64,000 nt of DNA, from assembly GCA_016785225.1 (NCBI GenBank), contig JAFBJZ010000888.1, forward strand, positions 2,546,501 to 2,610,500, read 5' to 3'. The position numbers were made by a program, and so were the translations under genes. Of this stretch, positions 1 through 10,200 are shown piece after piece (position 1 is the first letter of the stretch; the number at the start of each line of letters is the position of its first letter). The notes below the pieces were generated by a model that had not been told where the DNA came from, searched no databases, and saw nothing but the letters and a program-made list of their open reading frames with translations. The stretch comes from Psettodes erumei. Taxonomy: Eukaryota > Chordata > Actinopteri > Pleuronectiformes > Psettodidae.

Positions 1-1050
1 TACTTTACAAATTGCTCAACAGAAAAAAAATGTATTAGTTACATTACACGCACTTTATACCAACCATCCAGCCTACAGTTTGTAGGTATTTACTCGTCAT
101 CAACAGCTATCTTAACACTAGCCCCTGTGACGAGACGAGCTAAAGGGTTCAGACCCACACCAACTCCAAACAAAACAAAGTTATGTGTTACTTATCATAG
201 TCTTTTAGAAATACTGTTCCCAAAATAAGTTTGCATGGTTGGTGGAGTTGAGCTGAATACACCTTTGAGGAACCTTTTTTATGTTAGCACAGAAAGCAAT
301 AACTCAAGAATACCAATGACCTTAAATGTAAAGAGCTGTTAGGAACAAATGAGGTAGTAAGACATCTGCGGTGTGGACATACTTTGGCTACACCCAGCCC
401 CATTAGACAGTATACTACTCTGTGACACTCAGAGAAAACATCTTTGCAAAAATCTTTGTGATTGTTGTTCTGTGTCCTACAAGAGTATTTTAAGCTTAAG
501 TGAATCTCAAGCTCAATGGAATTTGGTGACTTCATTTATATTGTGACAAATATTGACATTGCCCGGCCCTAAATTATCCACTACAGGTTCAGTAGAGTCA
601 GGTTCTGTTTAGAGTTGAGGGGAAGATGGGGTTGGGAGAAAGCCTGCTCCAACCAAACCAATCATGCAACTGAAGGATAAATGTGAGGACAATCTGCTCT
701 CATGCAGGTTTTTAGGGTTAATGTTTATACAAAGGGGTCTCTGCATTATATCATAAGGGTGAGGTGCATCACACCCTGCATTAACAACTAATGTTTCCTG
801 TTTTCCAGACACATTACATAAACAGGATTTTCCCCCCTCTCTGTTTCTTCGGTGCTCGACAGATGTATCAAACTGTATTTTGAACAGTGCATGATAACTC
901 CTTCCACTTATTTTGTACAGACTTCTAAAAAAAACCCTACATGGCAGCTTATCTTGCTCCATCCTATTTGTCTTCTGGCAAATGGGTTTAAAGGAAAGAA
1001 ACATTTCTGAGAGAAAACACATTTGACAAATTAAACTGAAAATATTTACT
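1..1050. other. 3' flank of trhr, no gene recognised
   Basis: This AT-rich sequence lies beyond the proposed end of the trhr transcript. The longest open frame is about 137 codons on the minus strand (609-1022). It has no recognisable domain and looks like chance. If the signal at 1051-1056 is not used, part of this stretch is trhr 3' UTR. From memory of human synteny the next gene on this side should be nudcd1, converging on trhr, but none of its coding sequence is visible here. Confidence 0.5.
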
Positions 1051-1056
1051 TTTAAT
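1051..1056 (-). promoter_or_regulatory. candidate trhr polyadenylation signal (ATTAAA)
   Basis: The plus strand reads tttaat, which is ATTAAA on the minus strand, about 90 bases past the trhr stop codon. ATTAAA is the commonest natural variant of AATAAA. No AATAAA was noticed on the minus strand between the stop and the window start. Using this signal would give a short 3' UTR of roughly 110 bases. The call is by position and motif only. Confidence 0.3.
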
Positions 1057-1147
1057 GAAAACTTCTCTACAAATGGTCAGTGGGTGACTGAATCCATGCT
1101 GCAGCGGACTCTGATATCCTCTTCAGGTGCAGTAAGTTTGGTGTTAG

Positions 1148-1588
1148 TCAGGCTTCGACATCTTCTCCAGACAGGGGAGGCTCCTCATATGGCATCGTCT
1201 TGGTGGTGCGTAGGATGCTGGCAGGAAGGTACTGATCCGTCGGTGTGTTTATCTCATCCATTTCTGTAGTGAAGTGGTCTGGACTTTCTCCATTGGACGT
1301 CTCCTTGATGACACTATAGGTGAGCGCCACACTGTAAGAAGCCGGTTTCTCCATGCGCTGAGGGCCACAGTGACACAGCTTCTTAAAAGCAGTGCGGAAC
1401 TTCTGGGACATAGCGTTGTAGATGACTGGGTTAATGGCACTGTTTAAATAGATGCAGAGACGGCAGAAGAGCAGGAACCAGGTGTCCAGGTAGGCCTTGT
1501 CAAGGAAGGAGTTGACCACCACTAAGGTCCGGTAGGGCATCCACAGTAAAGCGAAGAGGATCACCACCACAGCCAGCATCTTGGTAAC
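1148..1588 (-). CDS. trhr: trhr coding exon 2 (TM6, TM7, C-terminal tail)
   Basis: This exon encodes residues 270-415 of the thyrotropin-releasing hormone receptor. The acceptor ends in TTAG just before GTTACC, so the protein reads on in phase 0 as VTKMLAVVVILFALLWMPYR. That stretch is TM6; the Tyr-Arg pair (288-289) corresponds to ligand-contact residues Tyr282 and Arg283 of the human receptor. TM7 carries Arg312 (human Arg306) and the class A signature NPVIY at 323-327. Cys341 and Cys343 follow in LCHC, at the usual palmitoylation position. The tail contains KPASYSVALTYSVIKE, near identical to the mammalian tail, then a divergent Ser/Thr/acidic end (EEPPLSGEDVEA) ending in TGA. Such a tail normally serves beta-arrestin binding and internalisation. 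The only doubt is which teleost paralogue (trhra or trhrb) this is. Confidence 0.96.
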   Translation of the reverse strand, partial: VTKMLAVVVILFALLWMPYRTLVVVNSFLDKAYLDTWFLLFCRLCIYLNSAINPVIYNAMSQKFRTAFKKLCHCGPQRMEKPASYSVALTYSVIKETSNGESPDHFTTEMDEINTPTDQYLPASILRTTKTMPYEEPPLSGEDVEA

Positions 1589-1740
1589 CTAATCAAGTTA
1601 AATCCAGAGTGTAAGAAATGCTACGACAAATTAAATCACAGAAAACTGGATGATTAATTGATTAAGTTTTTCATGCATGATGAGTCTCTGAGCCACAGCA
1701 CGAGCCACATGATCTATGGGGGGGTCATGGCAGATTTTTT

Positions 1741-1806
1741 CAATTTAACTTTATTTATATTAGCACCTTTCACGCAAACATGAAGCACAACATGCTTCCC
1801 ATTGCA
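1741..1806 (+). repeat. interspersed repeat fragment (tttatttatat-agcacctttca type)
   Basis: The sequence contains tttatatTAGCACCTTTCA and then gaagcacaacatgcttccc. From memory this resembles a very common fish interspersed repeat with a TTTATATAGCACCTTTCA core and a following CAAAGTGCTTCAC-like motif. Only a short diverged piece is present. The family was not checked against a library. Confidence 0.35.
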
Positions 1807-3699
1807 TTGATACAGAAGCTGCTAAATGTAATTCAGCCATGATTATTCTCATCATTCATCATTATTACACCTGTGCTTTCCCTCTGTGACATTCCTGGCT
1901 GGATCCACCAGAAAGTGATGCATATACCCTATGTAATCCAGCACTATTGTTTGTAATTGTAATTTATTGATATCAATCTTACTGTTTACTGTACTTCCTA
2001 CTGCTGCTTCTTCACATTAAGAGCACTCAACTGGAACAAGGGGTAGCTTTTTATTGTGAATCCTTCACAGATAATGTATTTGTCACAGATGCAAGCACCG
2101 ACCGCAGTCATCAATCATAAATGAATCCATATCAAACAAGACAGTCATTTTCAGCATTTTAAAAGCTCAAGGAAGCATAGTAACTGTTAGATGAAGAGCT
2201 GTAGTCAACAGGCTTCAAACCTTCAGTTTCTAAGCAATGTAACCTTTCACGGTACCCTGTACTGATGATTGGAAAACTAGAATACACACACCATGTGCAG
2301 CATGAAATCAGATCACAGTTGCTCACAGCATCATGGAAAAAGTCCGATTATTGACTGATTTCTTTATTAAAACACCCTGACTTCCTTTGGCTACATTGTA
2401 AACAGATACACTCGTTGCTCTTCTGTTGTATTTTGATAGTAGCTGCTGTCCCAATCTACTAACACTGAAATCTCACAGATTATAACTGAGATCTGTAATA
2501 GGGGAACAAGGAATCATTACACCCACCAAAAAGGGTCAATTTCACAGAGTCTCTCGCCACCTATCCAGGGAAATCATTTCTTTTTAACCAAATGATACTG
2601 TCTAGTCTGAGAACACAGCTGAAATTCCACCTGAACACTTGACGTGATTCAATGTGACTATCTAATCAGATTAACATGTTGCAGCCACGCTGCTGCACAA
2701 ATATTGATGGTGTGACTGGATTTTTTTGTGGGTCTAAATATCATGGTATCAAATCAGAAGTTAGGTTGTCAGTTAGTGCTTTTCCTTAAAGGAGAGGAAA
2801 GATTAGTATATTTGTTTGGCCAAAAGTTATATCTGAAAAAAACCCAAACAGGACACCTGCTGGTGTATGTTGATGTTAAACGTTCCTCAAGGTTTTGATA
2901 AATTATCCTTTTAAAGAACACTTCACACAGTCAGCAATCAGGAGGAAAGTAAGTACACCTGGTTCCCTGCCCAGAGCTGCATCCAAGAACAGCAAGACCA
3001 CCAAAACTGATAAAAGCAAGCTACAAATACACCTTTGGATATCTTACTGAAAAAAATATCAAAAGAGGTCCTCCCTGCTATGATTTTCTAAAGTCAGAAA
3101 AGTGTCATTCACACAGTGTCTTTCAGAACAGAGGGAGAAATTAATAACAGTGCATGAGTGTCTTTCAAAGTGGTGTCAAACAGCAAAGACAATGCAGTGA
3201 AACCAGTCGATCAAGGGGCAGCCAATTATCATAATCAGGACCTGCTTTAAGTGAACATGTTTTTTTGACACATTTGAAACTCCTCCTGTTACAAACCCTA
3301 AGCATTTCAGTTGTTTTTCAGCCATCCATCTCATGCACGTCTGACAGAACAGAAACACTTTTAATCACTTGAGCTGTCTACACAGGGCACGTAACAGCTC
3401 GCTTCACCTCTGAAAAGCAGCTTAAAGCATAGTTTTAGGATTCAGGTCTATTTTCCTGCATTTCACACAAGTAAATAAAGACTGCGTGTTGTGCTCTGAG
3501 AGCTTCCAAAACACTGGTGACCTACAAATACATACCGTGTCTGAACACCTCTTGTGTAAAACACAAACTGAGCAGTAAAATTGCTTCTCTGCTAACATAC
3601 TGCTCATGGTTACAGACTAATAAAAAAAAATATTTCAAATCACAAATGGACAATTTATAAGAAGCTACCTCTGTCAAGATGTCATGTTTTCATCTGTGT

Positions 3700-4330
3700 C
3701 TATTTGTTTGTTTGTTGGTTCACTCATTTGCCCGCTGCCCACCCATTAATAAAATAATAAAAAAGTAATGTTTACTACTAAAAGTTATAGGAGGGGTGGG
3801 GCATGGGGGCTATGAGTTACATTTTAGATGAGGTTTCATTGAATTGAAGGAAAATGTTGCACCTTGGCAGAGGTAGTATGTGCTCTACTGATTACACAAA
3901 AAATTGCTTTATGGATTTTCATAAAAATTGGAGGAAAGATAGGGCATGGGCAAAAGGAGAGCTGATTAAATTTTGGTGCAGACACCCCCATCCCCATTAA
4001 TAACATAATAAAAAAGTAATATTTACTACTACACAAAAACTACTAAACCAATTTTCTTGAAACTTGGTGGAGGGGTGGGACATGGGGGTTATGACTTACA
4101 TTTTAGATTAGGCTTCATTGAATTGAAGGGGAATGTTATGCCTTAGCAGAGGGCTGTGCTCTAAATGCCATTACAGTTTGTTTGTTGGTAGGTTGGGGAA
4201 GATTACTCAAAAACTACTTGACGGATATTCATAATTCATCATTGGTGTAATGATGGAGCATTGGCCAAGGAAGAACACATTTTTGGCAACCCCCTTTCTT
4301 TGTTTTAAAACGCACTTGTACAATCTTTCA
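3700..4330 (+). repeat. degenerate tandem units of an interspersed repeat
   Basis: Diverged copies of the same unit follow one another. The string ATTAATAA.ATAATAAAAAAGTAAT occurs near 3747 and again near 3996. ACATTTTAGAT.AGG.TTCATTGAATTGAAGG occurs near 3817 and near 4097. Between them are gattTTCATAAAAATTGGAGG and gaaacTTGGTGGAGGGGTGGGACATGGG, which are degenerate versions of one motif. Each unit ends with a cTTgGCAGAGG...TGTGCTCTA motif. The units resemble a percomorph repeat I remember only by sequence. Internal duplication is plain from the sequence; the family name is not. Confidence 0.6.
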
Positions 4331-4672
4331 TGTCATGTTAGAGACATTTGAATCTTTTGAGACTTTTTATGTCGTTATGTCAGTGAAAGTCAAATAAATC
4401 AGTAAACTGAAGCTCCACATGTTTCAACATAATTCTGCTAACTTAAAACCAGAACAGGATAGTCACCAAACTTCATGTAAAGGCACACCATGAATCACCC
4501 TAATTATTGTGTTTTTTCTTGCGCATCTTATTTGTACTTGACAGCAAAATCATTTACACCATAGCATCACATAGTCTAAGGGTTCCAACAACTTTTACAA
4601 CCTGAAGACGGAGGAATGTTTTTTTGGGAAAACTTTGTGATGCGAATTTCAAACCACCCCCCTGTCAACCTC

Positions 4673-4694
4673 TTATTTATTTATTTATTTATTG
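4673..4694 (+). repeat. TTTA microsatellite
   Basis: About five TTTA/TTAT tetranucleotide units in a row, inside the trhr intron. Confidence 0.85.
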
Positions 4695-6075
4695 TTTATG
4701 CATGTTCAATGGAGGAGATACAGACATCAAATCTGTATGCACAATGAAGCCTGGATTTTAAAAATATAATTACTGAGTACTAATCCTGACATGAAACTTA
4801 GGTAATTAAACCTTATCCATATTTATGTAGCATCGTCTCAGCAGCAGTGAAGTGAGTCTAATTGAATTGGACAGGGGCAGTGTTATAGATGAACAAAAAC
4901 CCCAATTCTCATTATTTATTGACCTCAGGTTAATTCAGTGAGGTATGTGGGAAATGGTATGGATTGGTCCCTTTTCCACAATGAGTATTTGATGCAGACC
5001 ATTGGAAACATGTGACTGTCTTATTGTGGGTGTGTGTTAGCCAAAGGTAAAACTCAAGCCATACTGATGGAGAAAAGGCCCAAAGCCTATTTGGAGCTGG
5101 GGTTAACTGATTAGACTATCCAATAGAGCATGCTGCTCCCTCAGGGTACCACACCTCCTGTCATTCCAGGAAGGCTTCTTCCCTTGATCTGACAAACAAA
5201 CAAACATCTATCTCAGCTATCTGCCTGTGTGACCCACACAGTAGGTTTTCAGACTATTCTGTGTAATTTTTTTTTAACAAAGCTTATGTTTACAAGTGTG
5301 ATATGCCAGTGCATTTTTGTATTTAGAAGTGGCATTTTTTTTTCTCTCTCAAGAATGCACATGATGATTAAATTCTTATAACACCCATCAATATGAAAAA
5401 AAATCCCTTAAGGTCCTGTTGTCTTTATCACTGTGGTTAGACTGTTATTTTCTGAAACCTATGAATTTGTGCTTCAGACTTTTAAGAAGGTGGAGAGTGA
5501 GTTTGCACTTCACTAGACTCAATATCAAAGTAAATGAAAGCTGCAGTGCTTTGATGCACTGTACTGAGTCAAAAAGGTGTGGTCAGGGTCAGCTGTCACC
5601 TGTATAGACTTTTTCTGTTTTTTTAACCCATTGCAAACAGAACGTGCATAGTTTCTTGAATTATGGCTACACACTTCCTTATACTTTATGCCAACAGTTA
5701 CTGGAATGCTTAATATAACAGCTCAAAAAGCAAGTTACTGTCATCATATTGTCGCTATAATGGTTAATTACTTATCTCACTGTTTTGATTTCATGAGAAG
5801 TTCTTATGAACCTGATTTTGGACTGATGACATGTTTCTGAAGTACACTACAGTTTACACCTCAGCAATGAAACATAGTTAAATGCAAGTTTTTTGTACAC
5901 TCTCAGTGGTTGACAATGCTTAGACAAAGCACAAAAGTAAGAGGTCTGTTATCTTTTTATTTTGGGAGTTTTTGTCTGAATGTAGTAGGTCTAACAATGA
6001 GTTTGACGTCTCTGAGGTTAAAATCGCCTTTAACATGCCACGAGTAATATGTAGGATAACATAGGGAAATAAGTG

Positions 6076-6150
6076 GGGTGACTCGATAGCCAAGTGGAAT
6101 GCTTGCCACATTGGCTACAGCAGCAGGTCCCTGCTTTGACTGGAGTGGAC
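6076..6150 (+). mobile_element. possible tRNA-derived SINE head
   Basis: The stretch ATAGCCAAGTGG (6086-6097) resembles a tRNA A box. About 35 bases later, GGTCCCTGCTTTGACTGG resembles a decayed B box, with GCTTGCCACATTGGCTACAGCAGCA between them. This order resembles the heads of tRNA-derived SINEs seen in spiny-rayed fish. No target duplication or intact tail was found, so this is a decayed remnant at best. Confidence 0.35.
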
Positions 6151-6463
6151 ACTAACTTAATGCTGTCAGGGAAACATCACTAATTGATCCAGATCCTCTG
6201 GTGTGGAGGAAAAGTTCAGCCTTGCCAGGGGTCTGCACTCTGACAGCGCTTTCTTGTTTTTCCTATTTTGCCACCTTCATTAAATTTGCAAACTCATTTG
6301 GTGACAAAGCAATGAGTCACTACTGCAATAATTCTCTACATATTGGATTTCAATAATGCAAATTAAAGATTTACGATTTGACCTGTTGTCGGCCTGGACC
6401 CATTCCGCCCCAAACACACACTGATTACACACTGAGTGTTGATGAACAAACAGTGGCTCCCAC

Positions 6464-7270
6464 CTGTCTGCGGGAAGCTGCCGTGGTGCTGCTGGAGGAG
6501 CTGGTGCTGATCATCCTCCCACCCTGACTCGTCTCCTTCTTCCACTTCTTGGTGCTGTCCTTGGGATCTGACGGCAGCGGGTTCAAGAAGAGTATCCTGG
6601 CGATCAGTCCGTACATGACTGTGGCCAGCATGAGGGGCAGCACGTAAAACACCGCGAAATCTGTGAAGTAAATGGGCAGGTAGTGACTCCTGGACACTTT
6701 GTAGGCGCAGCTCAGCAGCACCACGTTTTCATACACCAACTTTTTAGTGTCTGACAGAAAGAGCCACATGACGCAGTAGACAGAAGTGAGCGCCCAGACC
6801 AGCATGATGATTTTCTTTGCCCTGGATAAAGTGCACAGAAATTGCGCTTTGATGGGGTGGCAGATGGCGATGTAGCGCTCCACTGTGAAGGCGGTGATGG
6901 AGCAGGAGGACGCGTTTATCCCCAAGTACTGGAGATAAGTGATCCCCAGGCAGCCGGCGTAACCGTACACCCACTGACCGTACAGGGCATCGGTAATGTT
7001 GGGCAGCCCGGCGGCCGTCAGGACCATCAGGTCAGCTGCGGCCAGGCTCACCAGGTAGCAGTTAGTGGGAGTCCGCATATGTTTGGTGGTCAGGACCACC
7101 AGGATGACCATCACGTTCCCCACGATCCCAGCTCCGCATATGAGGGACACTAAAAACACACTGGCCGCTTTATATTCAACAGTGTAGTCAGTCCAAACAC
7201 CCAGAGTCTGATTGTTCTGCACCGACGTGTCATTCTCCACAGTCATGTTATCCATGGTGAGGTTTTCCAT
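6464..7270 (-). CDS. trhr: trhr coding exon 1 (N-terminus to TM5 and third loop)
   Basis: This exon encodes residues 1-269 of the TRH receptor, a Gq/11-coupled plasma-membrane GPCR that binds the tripeptide TRH and raises IP3 and calcium. The start at 7270 (MENLT) matches the MEN start of other TRH receptors; an in-frame ATG ten codons upstream at 7300 is less likely. The extracellular N-terminus has four N-glycosylation sequons (Asn3, 8, 13, 20). TM1 carries GN at 51-52. Cys107 at TM3 pairs with Cys188 in the second extracellular loop. The binding motif YLQYLGINAS is present (Tyr115 and Asn119, equal to human Tyr106 and Asn110). TM3 ends in ERY (131-133), the form this family uses instead of DRY. 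The exon stops after ...SRRQ at a GTGGGA donor and joins exon 2 in phase 0. Confidence 0.97.
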
Positions 7271-7740
7271 AACAGAGAGAGGCTGCAGCTCTGTGCGCAT
7301 TTACGAAAATGACACCGGGCATTCAAAAAAAGAAATCACAGGGGGGTGGATGAAAACCCTGCAATAAACTGCAGGGCCCCGGCAGCAAAAGTCTAACAGG
7401 AGCCCTTCTATAAATCATCTAAAAACTTAATTTCATCCAGATATAATCCAGTCACATTGCCTTTCCTTCTCCATTAAATCCAATTTCTGATATTGCAAAG
7501 CCATCAAATGAAACTCCGAAATATTTTCTGGAAAAACCAAATAAAAAGGTGAAGTGAGCCCCTCGGTTGTTGGTTGAAGTTTGCAGAGGGAGAGGATGTG
7601 TTGCAGGCACCACCGCGCCCTGCTCCTGTCTCACTGCTCACAGAGTCATGACTGAGAGCTTCGTGCAGAGCCTCTGCCTCCCTGCTCCTCACACACAGCT
7701 CAGAGTGTGAAGTCATACAGCGACTCAGGAACCACCAACT
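7271..7740 (-). promoter_or_regulatory. trhr 5' UTR / promoter-proximal region
   Basis: This is the sequence immediately upstream of the trhr start. It begins with an in-frame upstream ATG at 7300 and continues through GC-richer sequence to about 7740. No convincing minus-strand TATA box was seen. In mammals TRHR has a non-coding first exon, so the true transcription start may be further away. The region call is positional. Confidence 0.3.
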
Positions 7741-9736
7741 TTTTTCTCTTCTCCCATGTAGATAGTACTACCAAAAGATGTTCTTGACTTTGCTTCTGTC
7801 ACAAAATCAAACGATGTCTTGTCCTATTTAAGATTTATAAATTGAATAAATGTATAACAATAAAATGCACACAAATGTGGTTTTAAGAAAATACAAGGAC
7901 ATGTTTAAGATTACATTATTAACAAAGCCTTCATTAACTGTACTGATTAATTAAAATGTTCAGAGATCATGAAAACAGTTTCTTAAATTTACCTATATAT
8001 TAACTGTGCACCAGTCACTGATACCTCATAGGTGAAATTATAGGCTAGTTGATGGCAAATTACTAAACACCTAAATCTTCTGCTGATAACATGTTATATA
8101 CTGACTGTAGTTGAAAACATTTGTTTGATTTACATACCGCTCATAAATGCTAGACTAGTGTGGGTTAAAATAAAGAATTATCAAGAATCTAAAAGGTGAG
8201 GGGAAACCTATCAACAGCCATGTCATTGTTTCCTTAAGTACCAATAGAAATAGTAAGTGTATGTCTCTACAGTGAGAGATAATCATGCCATAAATAGTGT
8301 TATGGTCCCTGTCAGATACCAAGTACTACAAGTTAGTAATATAAGAGATAAATTGTAATAATCCCATAAAGTATAAGACATTCTTAACTTCTTATTGAGT
8401 CCTGCAGGCTCAAGGTTTCCCAATAATGGCACTATTATAGTGATGGAAGGAGATATATATGTGATAAAGGAGGACACTTAAATATTTTTTCACTGCAATA
8501 TTATTGTCATGTGCCATCATATGTGGCAGTTCCAAAATGTACACAGCATGATTTAGAATCATGGGGAGTGTATGACAGCAGCCTATTTGCACTGCTCTGT
8601 CTACCTGCATCCATATGAGTTTTTACGCCCCATTGACAAGTAAAGAAGGTTTGCACTTTTCAGTTACTTTACAACATTGCGATGTGGGGGTCTCAAAACA
8701 CCCGTGGGTGGTTTTGTTGCAATTCTCCTCCCTACAGGTGCACACCTCAGGGAGATGTGTGTCTGATGAAGCCGCTTCACAGTGGGAGAAAAGGTCCTCT
8801 ATTGTCCAAACTCATCTCCATCTGCACAATATTTACTGCAGGACGACAAACTGAGACATACATGTTCATGATTCAGCCCTTCATGATTAGCGTTCTCCCT
8901 CCCTCCAGTATTTTAGGAACCGTAGCCATGAAGATAAACTGGTCGAGGTTTCAGGCTCAACACAATTCAGGATTTGTGTGACTGTTATTCCTGGGGAAAC
9001 TGCCTGGTGCTCAAGTGAAAAGGGAAAGCGAGAGGAGGAAAATTATTCCTATTTCAGCACAGTAGGTTGTGCAGTTGTTTATATTACTGTCTATATAACC
9101 TTCCCAGGAGGTTGATTTAGCAGTGGCATTTCAGCACTCTGCAGGAACATAGCCTGGAAAAAAGGACACCTCAGCCTTTAGGCTACATATTGGACTGTGG
9201 ACAGATCATCAGACAGTTCAGTCTCCTAATCTCCAGCAGGTTAATTCACTTTGGTTAACCCCTCGATCCCTCTAAAGATTTCATATCAGCCCATACATAA
9301 CTTACCGTGTGGTAGTAATTCATTGTCACCACTGTATTGATCCTCTCTGTGTCTATTAAGGCATATCAGAGGAGGGCTAAATGATGTGTCACTTTTGATG
9401 GGAGATAGTGAAGGATCGTCAGTCCTCACAGCTCGGGGACCAGGAAGCAGAATGGCACAATTCACAGTGAATATTGATTCTATTAATGGGAATGGTGATT
9501 TCTGCTATGATATTTCACAGAGATTATTAAAGGCTGTGCATTGTTACAGGTGAGGTATCTGAATCTTTGAGCCAAGTGTACCTGCTGCTGGGTTTGTTAT
9601 CCTTAGTATGGTCTTCATAAACATAACTACAAGACCATTGGTTTATAACCTGATAAACAACCTTAATCTATTTTTAACATCCCCCTCAATAGAAAACATC
9701 ACCGTCAGTGGACACCAGTTCCTCCTTTGCAATTGT

Positions 9737-9850
9737 TTGACATTTTGGGAAATATTCATAATTGCTTCCCAGCAAAGAGTTAGATGAGAGAGCACTCCTA
9801 TGTCTGTAAGCATCAGGCCAACAGCCAGCAGCCAGTGAGCTTTGCAGGCT
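9737..9850 (+). repeat. interspersed repeat, copy A
   Basis: The stretch reads GACATTTTGGGAAATATTCA, then TTGCTTCCCAGCAAAGAGTT, then AGATGAGAG..., CCTATGTCTGT... and ACAGCCAGCAGCCAGTGAGC. It shares the order AGAGTTAGAT, ATGTnTGT, ACAGCCA.CAG with 20661-20762, so the window holds two diverged copies of one family. From memory the pattern is that of a very abundant fish repeat. Confidence 0.55.
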
Positions 9851-10069
9851 GTCAAACAAAACATCACGCTATTGCTAAACAGTAAGCATAAGCAGTGTTT
9901 TAGCCTACTGTTTCATTTGTTTGAGATGGAGTAAATACTAATCACTTTCCTAAGGTGTTTAATAGTTTATTTTACACATCTCTTACAGTGAATTTTGTTT
10001 TATGAGCCAATCAAATGAAAATCTGTAAATTAAATACAGCTGACATAAGGTAGCAAGTATACAGTAGTC

Positions 10070-10200
10070 CCATAGAAGGGAAAGTGCAGTATTTATTTAT
10101 GTACAAATATTCAAGTTAAAAATACTCAAGTAAATAATGAATAACTTACTGTACTGTACATATGTGGAGTAGCTGAGTTGCTGTACTCTCCACTAACAAT
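10070..10200 (+). repeat. possible fragment of an AAATACTCAAGTAAA-type repeat
   Basis: The stretch contains AAAAATACTCAAGTAAATAA and later GAGTTGCTGTACTCTCCAC. This is reminiscent of the far end of the CAGTGGTGGAAG-type fish repeat family whose head is seen at 49988. The link is weak and made by eye. Confidence 0.3.

Larger units (their letters stand above)
1589..6463 (-). other. trhr coding intron (about 4.9 kb)
   Basis: The intron is bounded by GTGGGA on the exon 1 side and TTAG on the exon 2 side, both read on the minus strand. Human TRHR is interrupted at the same place, between the third intracellular loop and TM6. It holds a short repeat fragment (1741-1806), a block of degenerate repeat units (3700-4330), a TTTA microsatellite (4673-4694) and a possible tRNA-derived SINE remnant (6076-6150). 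The rest is AT-rich with no recognisable gene. Confidence 0.85.

Noticed and set aside
609..1022. 137-codon minus-strand open frame downstream of trhr
   Set aside because: It lies in the trhr 3' flank, with no recognisable domain and AT-rich codon use typical of chance.
6842..7153. 103-codon plus-strand open frame opposite trhr exon 1
   Set aside because: It is an antisense shadow of the real GPCR exon.
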